Source of the DNA: an uncultured bacterium
GTDB lineage: Bacteria; Patescibacteriota; Minisyncoccia; Phycocordibacterales; CAIJYI01
Length of the DNA stretch: 32,532 nucleotides
Direction of reading: 5' to 3'
Assembly: GCA_903824855.1 (NCBI GenBank)
Contig: CAIJYI010000040.1
Span: 1 to 32,532, forward strand
In this document: one piece after another, positions 1-8,900 of the stretch
Layout: every line of letters starts with the position of its first letter
Position numbering within the stretch: position 1 is the stretch's first letter
Made by a program: the position numbers and the translations under genes
The notes under the pieces: generated by a model
Told to the model about the DNA's origin: nothing
The model's database searches: none
What the model saw: the letters and a program-made list of their open reading frames with translations, nothing else

Positions 1-18
1 GTTCTGTCAGAATTTGTT

Positions 19-133
19 CTTTTTTGGATTTTTGTTTTCCTAAAAACTTTTTTATTTTCCAAAATAACTAATTGCTTTTTTTTGGATTTTTGTTTTACTA
101 AAAACATTTTTATTTTCCAAAATTGCTAATTTC
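19..133. repeat. Imperfect tandem direct repeat, about 58-bp period, two AT-rich copies
   Basis: ttttttggatttttgtttt(c/a)ctaaaaac(t/a)tttttattttccaaaat..ctaatt occurs twice; the shared GG is at 26-27 and 84-85 and tattttcc at 53-60 and 111-118, a 58-bp offset. Confidence 0.85.
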
Positions 134-218
134 TTATTGAACTTTTATTCCTTTTTTGTATCTATTTTTTGTAATCACTATCTGATTATTATTATACTCA
201 CTTGTCCTTTATAAACAA

Positions 219-255
219 GTCCTTTAGTGTGGATAAGTAAATTTCCCTAAAGGAC
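219..255. other. 9-bp perfect inverted repeat with 19-nt loop downstream of xth; the loop carries TGTGGATAA (DnaA-box consensus on the - strand)
   Basis: GTCCTTTAG (219-227) and CTAAAGGAC (247-255) are reverse complements; TGTGGATAA at 228-236. Confidence 0.6.
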
Positions 256-263
256 ACACAAAA

Positions 264-1037
264 CTACGGCTCTAATGAAAGCGATATTGGGCAGTGATCA
301 GAACCGAGTTCATCGGTTAAAATATTTGTTGACTTTATTTTTGCAGATAAATTATTACTTACAAAAAAATAATCTAATCGCCAACCAACATTTCTATCGC
401 GCGCATGTGATTTCATATCCCAAAAAGTATAAGCATCTTTTTTTGTAGGATGAAGGTCTCGGAATACATCAACATACCCATGAGCAATGACTTCGTCAAT
501 CCATGCTCGTTCTTCCGGGAGAAATCCGGTATTGTTTTCGTTTTCTTTTGGCCTTGCAAGATCTATTTCTTCGTGTGCGGTATTTATATCTCCACAAAAA
601 ATGATTTTATTGCCGTTCTTTTTCAATTTATTCACAAAAACAAGAAAGGCATCATAGAAATCGAGCTTGTATTTTAAACGTTTTTCTCCACCTCCACCGT
701 TTGGAAAGTAAACATTTAGTAATGTAAATTTCGGATAATAAGCAACGATAACTCGTCCTTCGGCGTCAAATTCATGATTTCCGATTCCGTATTCGATTTT
801 TTCAGGTTCTTCTTTTGTATATATTGCTACTCCGCTATAGCCTTTTTTTAATGTAGGGGAAGCGAAATAAGAGTAATAACCCTTTATTTTTGCAATTTCC
901 TGCGGTAGTTGAGATTCTTCAACCTTGGTTTCTTGCAGACACAAAATATCCGGTTTTGTTTTCTCTATAAAAGGAAGAAAAAGTTTTTTGTTGTGTGTGG
1001 CGCGAATGCCATTTATGTTCCACGAGATGATTTTCAT
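264..1037 (-). CDS. xth: Exodeoxyribonuclease III (AP endonuclease, EEP family)
   Basis: MKIISWNINGIRA start, CLQETKV, GDINTAH, WRLDYFFVS and GSDHCPI motifs of ExoIII; TAG stop. Confidence 0.95.
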   Translation of the reverse strand: MKIISWNINGIRATHNKKLFLPFIEKTKPDILCLQETKVEESQLPQEIAKIKGYYSYFASPTLKKGYSGVAIYTKEEPEKIEYGIGNHEFDAEGRVIVAYYPKFTLLNVYFPNGGGGEKRLKYKLDFYDAFLVFVNKLKKNGNKIIFCGDINTAHEEIDLARPKENENNTGFLPEERAWIDEVIAHGYVDVFRDLHPTKKDAYTFWDMKSHARDRNVGWRLDYFFVSNNLSAKIKSTNILTDELGSDHCPISLSLEP

Positions 1038-1157
1038 ACTTATAGAATATAAGAGGGGAGAGAATTGAGCAAGGGCACAAAGTTGTTTGTTGCTCTAAAG
1101 ATAATTATTAAACATTACAAATCAATTTTATTATCGGGTCAACTTTGTTTTCTTTTT

Positions 1158-1176
1158 AAACACTGATATAGTGTTT
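1158..1176. other. Small perfect hairpin AAACACT-GATAT-AGTGTTT upstream of pnp
   Basis: 7-bp perfect arms 1158-1164 and 1170-1176, 5-nt loop. Confidence 0.5.
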
Positions 1177-1193
1177 TCATTATTGGAAAAATA

Positions 1194-1260
1194 GTGGTCG
1201 ACGGATCATAGGATTGAAATATAGAGAAGCTCTATTTCAGTACTAGAATCCGGCGGTCAC
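1194..1260 (+). promoter_or_regulatory. Long stem-loop in the pnp 5' leader (candidate RNase III/PNPase autoregulatory hairpin)
   Basis: GTGGTCGACGGAT (1194-1206) pairs with ATCCGGCGGTCAC (1248-1260): 10 Watson-Crick pairs, 2 G-U, 1 mismatch; inner stem TGAAATA/TATTTCA; ends 12 nt before the pnp ATG. Confidence 0.65.
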
Positions 1261-1272
1261 ATAATAAAGAAT

Positions 1273-3501
1273 ATGCAAAGCAAAGAATATTCAGTTGAAA
1301 TAGGGGGCAAACAACTTGTTGCCCAATTTACAGACCTCGCGGACCAGACAAATGGTTCTGTTATCATGCGATATGAGGACACAACCGTCCTTGCAACCGC
1401 CGTTATTGGCGGAGGAGAAAGAGAGGGTATTGATTATCTTCCTCTCACTGTTGATTATGAGGAGCGTTTTTATGCTTCAGGAAAAATCCTCGGAAGCCGA
1501 TATGTGAGGAGGGAAGGAAAGCCTTCAAATGAAGGAATTCTTTCAGGGCGCGTCGTTGATCGCACCATCCGCCCGCTTTTTGACCAACACATCCGCAACG
1601 AAATCCAAGTTGTCATCACAATCCTTTCTCTCGGAGAATGCGACCCTGATGTTTTGGCTGTTAATGCCGCATCTATAGCGCTTGCAACCTCAGATATTCC
1701 GTTCAACGGACCAGTTTCCGCTGTTCATATCGGAAAGAAAAGCAGTGCCTCAGATTTTATTATCAATCCTACCATTGCCGAAAAAGAACTTCCCGAGTTT
1801 GAAATGGATATGACCTTGTGTGGAAAAGATGGGAATATCAACATGATTGAGCTCGGCGGAAAGGAAATCAACGAAGAAACTGCGTCCCTCGCTCTTCTTG
1901 CCGGCGCTGTTGAAATCGAAAAAATTCAGAATTTCCAGAAAATGATCATAAATGAAATTGGAAAGAAGAAAATGGTCATTGAGGCAAAAACTCATTCCGA
2001 AGTAGTAAAGGCGCTTTTTGCCGATGCTGTCGGAAAAACACTAAAAGAAAAGCTTTATGTCGGACCCGGAAGCAAAATCGGTTATGAATTGGAGGCAGAA
2101 TGGGGAAAACTCGTTGCAGAAAAACTTCCTGATGAAGACGTCGGAAAGGCAAAAGAATATTTTCACCACCAAGTAAATGAACTTCTCCACAAAGAAGCAA
2201 TAAAAAATAATTGCCGACCGGACGGACGTGGTATGGATGAATTGCGAAATCTTTCAGCGAAAGCAGGAGGAATTTCTCCGGTACTTCATGGAACAGGCGT
2301 ATTTTATCGAGGAGGAACACATGTTCTCTCTGTTCTCACCTTGGGTGGCCCAAAAGATTCACAAACAATAGACGGAACAGAAAAAGAGAAAACCTATATG
2401 CACCATTACAATTTCCCTCCATACTCAGGAGGAGAAACAGGAAGAATGGGCGGTACAAACAGACGTATGATTGGACATGGAGCCTTGGCTGAAAAAGCTT
2501 TGATTCCTGTTCTTCCAACAAAAGATATTTTTCCTTATACCATTCGCATCGTTTCCGAATCTATGGCCTCAAACGGTTCCACTTCGATGGCATCTGTGTG
2601 CGGTTCCACTATTTCACTCATGGACGGAGGGGTACCGATAAAGGCTCCTGTCGCAGGTATCGCAATGGGTCTTATGATGGAAGACGAAAAAACCTATAAG
2701 ATTCTTATGGACATTCAGGGACCTGAAGACCATCACGGAGATATGGACTTAAAGGTTGCCGGTACCCGTGAAGGAATTACCGCAATTCAAATGGATGTCA
2801 AAGTCGACGGAATACCGGTAAAAATTCTCGGCGAGGCGTTTGCAAAAGCAAAAACCGCCCGATTACAGATACTTGATGTGATTGAAAAAGAAATTGCAGA
2901 GCCAAGAAAAGATATTTCTCCTATCGCACCAAAAATTCTTTCCATAAAAATTAATCCTGAACAAATAGGCGGTATTATCGGCCCCGGAGGAAAAGTGATA
3001 AACAAAATCCGTGAAGCCACCGGAACTGAAATTGATATCGATGAAGATGGAACCGTATTCATCACAGGAAAAACCGAAGGTGCAGAAAAAGCAAAGAGAT
3101 TCATTGAAGGAATGACCCATGTATACAAACCGGGCGAAAAACATATGGGAAAAGTCATTAAGATTCTTGAGGAAGTCGGAGCTGTCGTACAATTCGGTAT
3201 TAACGCAGAAGGACTTGTACATATTTCCGAACTTGCACCATTTCGTGTAAACAAAGTCAGCGAAATAGTAAAGGAGGGGGAGGAAGTGCCGATAATGATT
3301 CGCGAAATTGATGATCGAGGAAAAATGAGACTCTCAATCAAACAAGCTGACCCTGAATTCGCTGCAAAAAAAGGAATTAAACCATCAGCACCGGGAGTTG
3401 GAGGATCCGGAGCATTCGGAAGCCGCCCTTCCGGAAACGATAGGCCAAGACCTCCGTTCCGTGGAGGAGACAGACCATTCACACCAAGACCGAGAGAATA
3501 A
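1273..3501 (+). CDS. pnp: Polyribonucleotide nucleotidyltransferase (PNPase) with KH and S1 domains and an Arg/Pro/Gly-rich tail
   Basis: 742 aa; duplicated RNase PH core (RPDGRGMDELR), KH (IGGIIGPGGKVINKIREATG), S1 (MGKVIKILEEVGAVVQFGINAEGLVHISELA). Confidence 0.98.
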   Translation: MQSKEYSVEIGGKQLVAQFTDLADQTNGSVIMRYEDTTVLATAVIGGGEREGIDYLPLTVDYEERFYASGKILGSRYVRREGKPSNEGILSGRVVDRTIRPLFDQHIRNEIQVVITILSLGECDPDVLAVNAASIALATSDIPFNGPVSAVHIGKKSSASDFIINPTIAEKELPEFEMDMTLCGKDGNINMIELGGKEINEETASLALLAGAVEIEKIQNFQKMIINEIGKKKMVIEAKTHSEVVKALFADAVGKTLKEKLYVGPGSKIGYELEAEWGKLVAEKLPDEDVGKAKEYFHHQVNELLHKEAIKNNCRPDGRGMDELRNLSAKAGGISPVLHGTGVFYRGGTHVLSVLTLGGPKDSQTIDGTEKEKTYMHHYNFPPYSGGETGRMGGTNRRMIGHGALAEKALIPVLPTKDIFPYTIRIVSESMASNGSTSMASVCGSTISLMDGGVPIKAPVAGIAMGLMMEDEKTYKILMDIQGPEDHHGDMDLKVAGTREGITAIQMDVKVDGIPVKILGEAFAKAKTARLQILDVIEKEIAEPRKDISPIAPKILSIKINPEQIGGIIGPGGKVINKIREATGTEIDIDEDGTVFITGKTEGAEKAKRFIEGMTHVYKPGEKHMGKVIKILEEVGAVVQFGINAEGLVHISELAPFRVNKVSEIVKEGEEVPIMIREIDDRGKMRLSIKQADPEFAAKKGIKPSAPGVGGSGAFGSRPSGNDRPRPPFRGGDRPFTPRPRE

Positions 3502-3512
3502 AAAAAATAAAT

Positions 3513-3549
3513 CCCGCGACGCATAGGCGTTGCGGGGTTTGTTTTTTTT
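3513..3549 (+). terminator. Rho-independent terminator after pnp
   Basis: CCCGCGACGC-ATAG-GCGTTGCGGG followed by GTTTGTTTTTTTT. Confidence 0.9.
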
Positions 3550-3716
3550 AAGAAGGAGAAGCTCAAAAGAAACTTGTCCACATTTTTAACGGTATACCGT
3601 TTCATATAAACAAAGTAAGTGATATTATAAAAGAAGGAGAGGGAGAAAACATTCGTGGGACAAACCAAAGTTCTCGGCACCGGAATAAAACAATCATTTA
3701 CACTCCTCTCGTTTGT

Positions 3717-4931
3717 ATGGATACGAACATACCGCAAAAGAAAAATTCAACAGATACTCAACCCCTGGATATTCAAAACCGGGTTCCTTTGGGTGTGCCA
3801 CAAAAAGAAAAAACGTCTTACACTCCTTTAGATTTACAAAATAAGCTTTCTACAGCAAAAGATTTTCAGATACCCAAAAAACCAGAGCCTCCAAAAGAAC
3901 AACCACAAATAGCCGCTACCGGACGGGTAGGAGATTCCCAAAATATCCAAAATAAAGAGCTCGGATGGAAAACCCTTACGCCAACCATAGATATCAAAAC
4001 AGCAGAAATTACTCCTGAAAAGAAAAATGAAATAAAAAAACCCTCCCCAAAACCAGACCTGGAAGATCTTTCCTCTGTCGAGAATATTCGCACCTACAAA
4101 AAAGATGTCGCCGGAGCAATAAAAAACCAAAAAACATCCCTCGTTAGAATGGTTTTAGAGGAACAGCGCGTTCGCCAAGCAAAAGAAACAAACGAGTCAC
4201 CAAAATCAAGAAAAAACTTGCCGCTCATTCTTTTTTCTCTTGTTTTTCTCATGCTTTCCTCCGGAATAATATATTATGCATTTTTTCGCCCGATTACTGA
4301 CAGTGCAATTTTAGCAGGTTTGAAAATAACTCCGCTTATCCAGACTGAAAAAATGAAGGAAATTGACGTTACCGGAAAGACAATAAAGCAACTCACGAGT
4401 CTCGTACAAAGCTCATCGGATGCCAACAGTCTAAAATTAGACACTCTTGAATATATCTATTTTGTTGAAGATTACACTACCCAGTCTGCTTCTGGTCCAA
4501 TAGTATCAAAAAAAATAATTGGGGTAGACAAGCTTTTTGAAGCACTCGGCATCATTGCTCCGGCAGACTTTCTTCGTTCGTTACAAAGCGATTACATGTT
4601 TGGTATTCATAATTTTGTAAAAGGTCAGAAATTTCTCGTTCTAAAAACCGATTATTATGATACGGCATTTGCCGGTATGCTTAATTGGGAAAGTACCTTA
4701 CTTAAAGACATATACCCTTTGTTTGGGGTAAAACCGAATGAAGATTTAGGTGGCAGATCGTGGGTGGATGTTGTTACAAAAAACAAAGACACGAGAGTCT
4801 TGAAAGATTTCAATAATCAGACCGTTTTAGTATATATGTTTAAAGACCAAAATACTTTAATTATCAGCACATCAGAGGGAACTCTTTTTGAGATATCAAA
4901 CCGCATAGACCTCCTTCGTGAAAAAAAATAA
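3717..4931 (+). CDS. Hypothetical protein: disordered Pro/Lys-rich N-terminus, one TM segment, extracytoplasmic C-terminal domain
   Basis: ORF of 404 aa; NLPLILFSLVFLMLSSGIIYYAFF hydrophobic segment. Confidence 0.85.
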   Translation: MDTNIPQKKNSTDTQPLDIQNRVPLGVPQKEKTSYTPLDLQNKLSTAKDFQIPKKPEPPKEQPQIAATGRVGDSQNIQNKELGWKTLTPTIDIKTAEITPEKKNEIKKPSPKPDLEDLSSVENIRTYKKDVAGAIKNQKTSLVRMVLEEQRVRQAKETNESPKSRKNLPLILFSLVFLMLSSGIIYYAFFRPITDSAILAGLKITPLIQTEKMKEIDVTGKTIKQLTSLVQSSSDANSLKLDTLEYIYFVEDYTTQSASGPIVSKKIIGVDKLFEALGIIAPADFLRSLQSDYMFGIHNFVKGQKFLVLKTDYYDTAFAGMLNWESTLLKDIYPLFGVKPNEDLGGRSWVDVVTKNKDTRVLKDFNNQTVLVYMFKDQNTLIISTSEGTLFEISNRIDLLREKK

Positions 4932-4951
4932 TTAGAGAAGTATACAGCTAT

Positions 4952-4985
4952 TTGCTCTTCGCTTAATATTTGTTAAGATAAATAT
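4952..4985 (+). promoter_or_regulatory. Predicted promoter of the DksA/TraR gene: TTGCTC-16 bp-TGTTAAGAT (extended -10), 6 nt before ATG
   Basis: TTGCTC at 4952-4957, TAAGAT at 4974-4979 preceded by TGT, ATG at 4986. Confidence 0.5.
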
Positions 4986-5348
4986 ATGAAAAACATTGAA
5001 TCCTACAAAGTGGCACTAACACAGGAGTTAGCAAAACTTGAAGAAGAACTCGGAAGCGTGGGCCGTATTAATCCTGAAAACACTTCGGACTGGGAAGGTA
5101 CTCCCGGTGATACAGAAAACATCGACTCGGAAGATGAGAATTCTCTCGCTGATAAATTTGAAGAATATGAAGAAAGAAGCGCTATCGAAGCGGAGCTGGA
5201 AATCCGCCGCAAAGAAGTAATGGCGGCTCTTCAAAAAATTGAAAAAGGAGAATATGGTATTTGCCGTGTTTGTAATGGAGAAATTGAAGATGATAGACTC
5301 GAAGCTAATTCCGCAGCCGAAACCTGTAAACAACACATTAACGATTAA
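4986..5348 (+). CDS. DksA/TraR family C4-type zinc finger protein
   Basis: Acidic coiled-coil N-terminus followed by YGICRVCNGEIEDDRLEANSAAETCKQH (C-x2-C ... C-x2-H). Confidence 0.88.
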   Translation: MKNIESYKVALTQELAKLEEELGSVGRINPENTSDWEGTPGDTENIDSEDENSLADKFEEYEERSAIEAELEIRRKEVMAALQKIEKGEYGICRVCNGEIEDDRLEANSAAETCKQHIND

Positions 5349-5399
5349 ACGATCAAGAATCCCCGGTATTATATAGTAAGCGAAAAATTATCGTTTAAT
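5344..5399. other. 10-bp perfect inverted repeat spanning the stop codon of the zinc finger gene
   Basis: ATTAAACGAT (5344-5353) and ATCGTTTAAT (5390-5399); TAA stop at 5346-5348 lies in the left arm. Confidence 0.5.
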
Positions 5400-5460
5400 A
5401 TCGACCTTGTTTACCCGCCTCTCGAAATCCGGGTATTTAATATAAATAAATCTCCTGTCT

Positions 5461-7008
5461 ATGGGTTTTTCAAAATGTTACAGCGCGCAAGCAGTCGGCT
5501 TGAACGCGCATATTGTGTGCGTCGAAGTGGATATTTCCAAAGGAATGGCCTCTTTTTCTGTGGTCGGCCTTCCTGATAAATCGGTTGATGAATCGAAAGA
5601 CCGTATTTCAGCTGCAATAAAGAATTCCGGCTATAAATCGCCAAAAGCAAAAAATCAGAAAATCATTATTTCCCTCACTCCCGCAAATTTCAAAAAAGAG
5701 GGAACTCTTTTTGATCTTGCCATGTCTCTCGGCTACTTACTTGCCGGGGGAGAAATAAAATTTGATACAAAAAACAAACTCTTTTTGGGGGAACTTGGCT
5801 TAAATGGAGAACTCCGGTCCATAAAAGGAGCACTTCCTCTCGTACAAAAAGCAAAAGAGAAAGGTTTCACTGAAATTTTTCTTCCTTTTGAGAACGCCGA
5901 CGAAGCAGCTATTATTGAAGGGGTTACTGTGTATGCCTGCAAAACCCTCAAAGAAGTTATTGAACATTTAAATATTATGGGAGCCGAAGAAGAAAAAGTG
6001 CTTCGTCGACCTCTCACACCTCATACACCGACAATAAAAACAAAAAATGATATCGTCTACGAATATGGGTTTGAAGATGTCAGAGGGCAAGAAACAGCCA
6101 AACGAGGATTAGAGATTGCCGCAGCAGGAAGACACAATGTCCTCATGTTCGGACCTCCCGGAACGGGGAAGACGATGCTTGCTCGCGCTTTCTCGCAATT
6201 ACTTCCTGATCTATCTTTTGATGAATCAATAGAAATTACTGGAATTCATTCCATTTCCGGAACACTCAAAGTACCTCTCGTAACCACGGCACCATTTCGT
6301 GCACCACATCACACCTCATCCTACGTTTCACTTATCGGTGGTGGTGCTTTCCCGAAACCGGGTGAAGTAACACTCGCACATCGAGGAGTCTTGTTTTTAG
6401 ATGAGTTCCCTGAATTTGAAAAACGCGTATTGGAATCTCTCCGTGAACCGCTTGAAGAAAAATTTGTGAGTATTTCACGCGCGAAAGGAACGGAAGTTTT
6501 TCCGGCGAATTTTATCTTGGTTGCCGCGATGAATCCCTGTCCGTGCGGATTCAAAGGCACCAAAAAAGAATGTGTTTGCTCCGCCGGCGATATTTATAAA
6601 TATGAACGCAAACTTTCCGGTCCGATTATGGACAGAATTGATATATTTTTACCCGTTGCCGAAATTGATTACAAAAAACTTTCCGACAAAGTGCCGGAAG
6701 GAACTGACACCTCAAAAAATATTCGCGATAGGGTATTAAAAGCGAGAGAAATTCAGGAAAAACGGTTTGATGGAAAGCGAATCAATACCAATTCCGAAAT
6801 GTCCGCAAAAGATCTTGAAAAATTCGCTCCGCTTGGAGAAAAAGAGAAAAACCTCCTCAACTCCGCTGCGACTCGCATGGGTCTTTCGCCTCGCGCGTAC
6901 CACCGCATCATCAAACTCGCGAGAACGATTGCCGATTTGGAAGGAAGCGAGAATATTCAAGAAAAACACCTTTTGGAGGCGTTGGGATATAGAGAGAAGA
7001 AAGGATAA
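5461..7008 (+). CDS. comM: YifB/ComM family Mg-chelatase-like AAA+ ATPase
   Basis: GLNAHIVCVEVDISKGMASFSVVGLPDKSVDESKDR; Walker A GPPGTGKTML; HRGVLFLDEFPEF; AMNPCPCGF. Confidence 0.95.
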   Translation: MGFSKCYSAQAVGLNAHIVCVEVDISKGMASFSVVGLPDKSVDESKDRISAAIKNSGYKSPKAKNQKIIISLTPANFKKEGTLFDLAMSLGYLLAGGEIKFDTKNKLFLGELGLNGELRSIKGALPLVQKAKEKGFTEIFLPFENADEAAIIEGVTVYACKTLKEVIEHLNIMGAEEEKVLRRPLTPHTPTIKTKNDIVYEYGFEDVRGQETAKRGLEIAAAGRHNVLMFGPPGTGKTMLARAFSQLLPDLSFDESIEITGIHSISGTLKVPLVTTAPFRAPHHTSSYVSLIGGGAFPKPGEVTLAHRGVLFLDEFPEFEKRVLESLREPLEEKFVSISRAKGTEVFPANFILVAAMNPCPCGFKGTKKECVCSAGDIYKYERKLSGPIMDRIDIFLPVAEIDYKKLSDKVPEGTDTSKNIRDRVLKAREIQEKRFDGKRINTNSEMSAKDLEKFAPLGEKEKNLLNSAATRMGLSPRAYHRIIKLARTIADLEGSENIQEKHLLEALGYREKKG

Positions 7009-7029
7009 AAAACACAGTCTAAATTCTTG

Positions 7030-7046
7030 TGATATAATTATTTATT
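7030..7046 (+). promoter_or_regulatory. Extended -10 TGATATAAT 8 nt before the ATG of the next gene
   Basis: TGATATAAT with TATAAT at 7033-7038; ATG 7047. Confidence 0.5.
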
Positions 7047-7718
7047 ATGAAAAAGAAATTTATTTTTGCATCAATAATTATTGCGTTAGTCGTTTTGTTT
7101 GGCGCAGGGTATGTTCTCACACGAAAGGATTCAGCAGAAAAAATACAGTCGCCGAAACAAGAACAACCGCCAGCACCAGAACAGCAAAAAACAGAAGAAA
7201 CCATAAGTATCGAAGACTGGAAAGATGAAAACCTCTTAACATGCCGAAGCGAGAAGTATGGGTATGAGTTTAAGTATCCGAAGAATTGGTATATGTATAA
7301 TCAGGAACCCGAAAGTCGCCAAAACCGTCAGTATATTGCAACTACAACTTTATGCGAAAGTATAATAATACAGATCTCTGATGCGCCTCTTCATTATGGT
7401 TTAACCAGTGACAAGAAAAAGAATATGCAAAAAATCATTATTGATGTCAGGGATCAAGGTCGGTTGTTAAAAACAATATACAAAGGAGTGACATCGCTGG
7501 AAGAGTATTTTCAAAGAAACCAAAAAATATTACAAACCAGAACGAGTGTGAAAAACGGTACAATTTCCGAAGAAAAAGTTCTCTATTCAAAAAGAACAGA
7601 CGATACTTCGGAGGCATGGATTTTTCATAAAAACATACTTTATGCAATACAATTTTCTCAAAAAACACCAACGACCTCTCAAGACGTTTTCCTTTCCAAT
7701 CTTAAATTTCTAGAATAA
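7047..7718 (+). CDS. Membrane-anchored/exported hypothetical protein
   Basis: N-terminal KKKFIFASIIIALVVLFGAGYVLT anchor, Pro/Gln linker, then a YGYEFKYPKNWYMY-type domain. Confidence 0.85.
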   Translation: MKKKFIFASIIIALVVLFGAGYVLTRKDSAEKIQSPKQEQPPAPEQQKTEETISIEDWKDENLLTCRSEKYGYEFKYPKNWYMYNQEPESRQNRQYIATTTLCESIIIQISDAPLHYGLTSDKKKNMQKIIIDVRDQGRLLKTIYKGVTSLEEYFQRNQKILQTRTSVKNGTISEEKVLYSKRTDDTSEAWIFHKNILYAIQFSQKTPTTSQDVFLSNLKFLE

Positions 7719-7730
7719 AGTACACAAAAA

Positions 7731-7756
7731 ACACCCCGCAATTGCGGGGTGTTTTG
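7731..7756. terminator. Bidirectional intrinsic terminator between convergent genes
   Basis: 22-bp perfect palindrome ACACCCCGCAATTGCGGGGTGT (7731-7752) flanked by A-run and TTTT. Confidence 0.9.
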
Positions 7757-7761
7757 AGAAA

Positions 7762-8814
7762 TTAATCCCAGAGTCTTGTGCTGTCGTGTCCGTGTCGTTG
7801 TAATGGGTCAGTATCCTTAGTGCCTGTCCAACCATAAGGATCAACCTGTAAACTATCCTCGTTTTTAACAGTGAAGTGCAGATGTCCGTCCCCAACGGTT
7901 CCAATCTCGTCTCCTTTTTGTACCGTTAAACCAATACTCTCCTCATCTCTTGAGGTCAAATGAAGATAATATGATGTGTATCCATTATCGTGTACGATTT
8001 TTAGATCATGTCGTGAGTTTCCTCCATATATCCACTCGTAATCTTGAAGCGTACCGCCTGCGGCCGCCAGAACGGGATCATTATTATCAGCAGGAAAATC
8101 ATACCCAGTATGGCCACTATAAAAAAGATAGTTGTTATATTCACCGCCGGTATAATGACCGTTTATGGTAAACACCCCTTCTCCATCTTGCATATATCCA
8201 TAAACTCCATCATCAAGCAACGAACCATACTCTTCGTCTCCTATCTCACCTGTATACGCCATAACGGAAGTACTTACACTGTCATGATCCATCACTGATG
8301 AAATATCAGCCGTATATGCTCCTCCTGTCAGTGGAAACCCAATAAAAGGAATATTCCAAATAGGAGAAGAAGGCGTACCGGTATTTATCAACTTCACCGC
8401 ATCATGCAGAGTATACACGCCTCCTGACCACGAAAAGGTGATAAACCACAAGTCACTACCATAAGGACAAGAACCCGGCTGTGTATACGACGTTTGAAGA
8501 ATATAGGAGATAGTGTCTCCTGGGTCGGCTGATTCAGACGAACTGCCGTTCACATTCATCTGAACAGAAGGAATGCCATTCGATCCGATGGGTGTAATGT
8601 AAAAATTATGGCTTGCGTCTGGATCGTCCGCAGGAGATCCGCAACCAAAATATCCCGCATAAGGGGAACCGGTCGTTTTGAATTCAAGTGTTACGTATGT
8701 CGTTCCGCCGTAATACCTCTCATCGATTCTTCCTTGTGGATATGCCGTAGCAAAAGTGTTTTCACAAAGAATTGTGAAAAACAAAAGCAAAAAACACGCG
8801 AGAAATTTTCTCAT
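7762..8814 (-). CDS. Secreted M23 family metallopeptidase
   Basis: Signal peptide MRKFLACFLLLFFTILCENTFA; HTGYDF and GDGHLHFTV zinc-site motifs; TAA stop; GAGG 8 nt upstream of ATG. Confidence 0.9.
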   Translation of the reverse strand: MRKFLACFLLLFFTILCENTFATAYPQGRIDERYYGGTTYVTLEFKTTGSPYAGYFGCGSPADDPDASHNFYITPIGSNGIPSVQMNVNGSSSESADPGDTISYILQTSYTQPGSCPYGSDLWFITFSWSGGVYTLHDAVKLINTGTPSSPIWNIPFIGFPLTGGAYTADISSVMDHDSVSTSVMAYTGEIGDEEYGSLLDDGVYGYMQDGEGVFTINGHYTGGEYNNYLFYSGHTGYDFPADNNDPVLAAAGGTLQDYEWIYGGNSRHDLKIVHDNGYTSYYLHLTSRDEESIGLTVQKGDEIGTVGDGHLHFTVKNEDSLQVDPYGWTGTKDTDPLQRHGHDSTRLWD

Positions 8815-8845
8815 TTTTATTGCCTCATTTTAAAGAACAAAGTAA

Positions 8846-8893
8846 AGTATCCGTCCTCTTGGATACTGTTTGTTGGCGAATTTATTCGACAAC
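8846..8893 (-). other. Two consecutive hairpins in the predicted 5' UTR of the M23 peptidase
   Basis: AGTATCC-8 nt-GGATACT (8846-8867); GTTG(g)CGAA-TTTA-TTCG(a)CAAC (8872-8893). Confidence 0.5.
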
Positions 8894-8900
8894 TTTTCGG

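Noticed and set aside
1470-2521. Series of 60-120-aa antisense ORFs within pnp
   Set aside because: Shadow ORFs of a strongly conserved gene; no domain signals.
2787-3737. 316-aa antisense ORF over the 3' end of pnp
   Set aside because: Lies almost wholly on the opposite strand of a confidently identified PNPase; composition (Ser/Pro/Ile-rich) is typical of reverse-complement translation.
6767-7228. 153-aa + strand ORF overlapping comM and the next gene
   Set aside because: Out-of-frame overlap of two better-supported genes.
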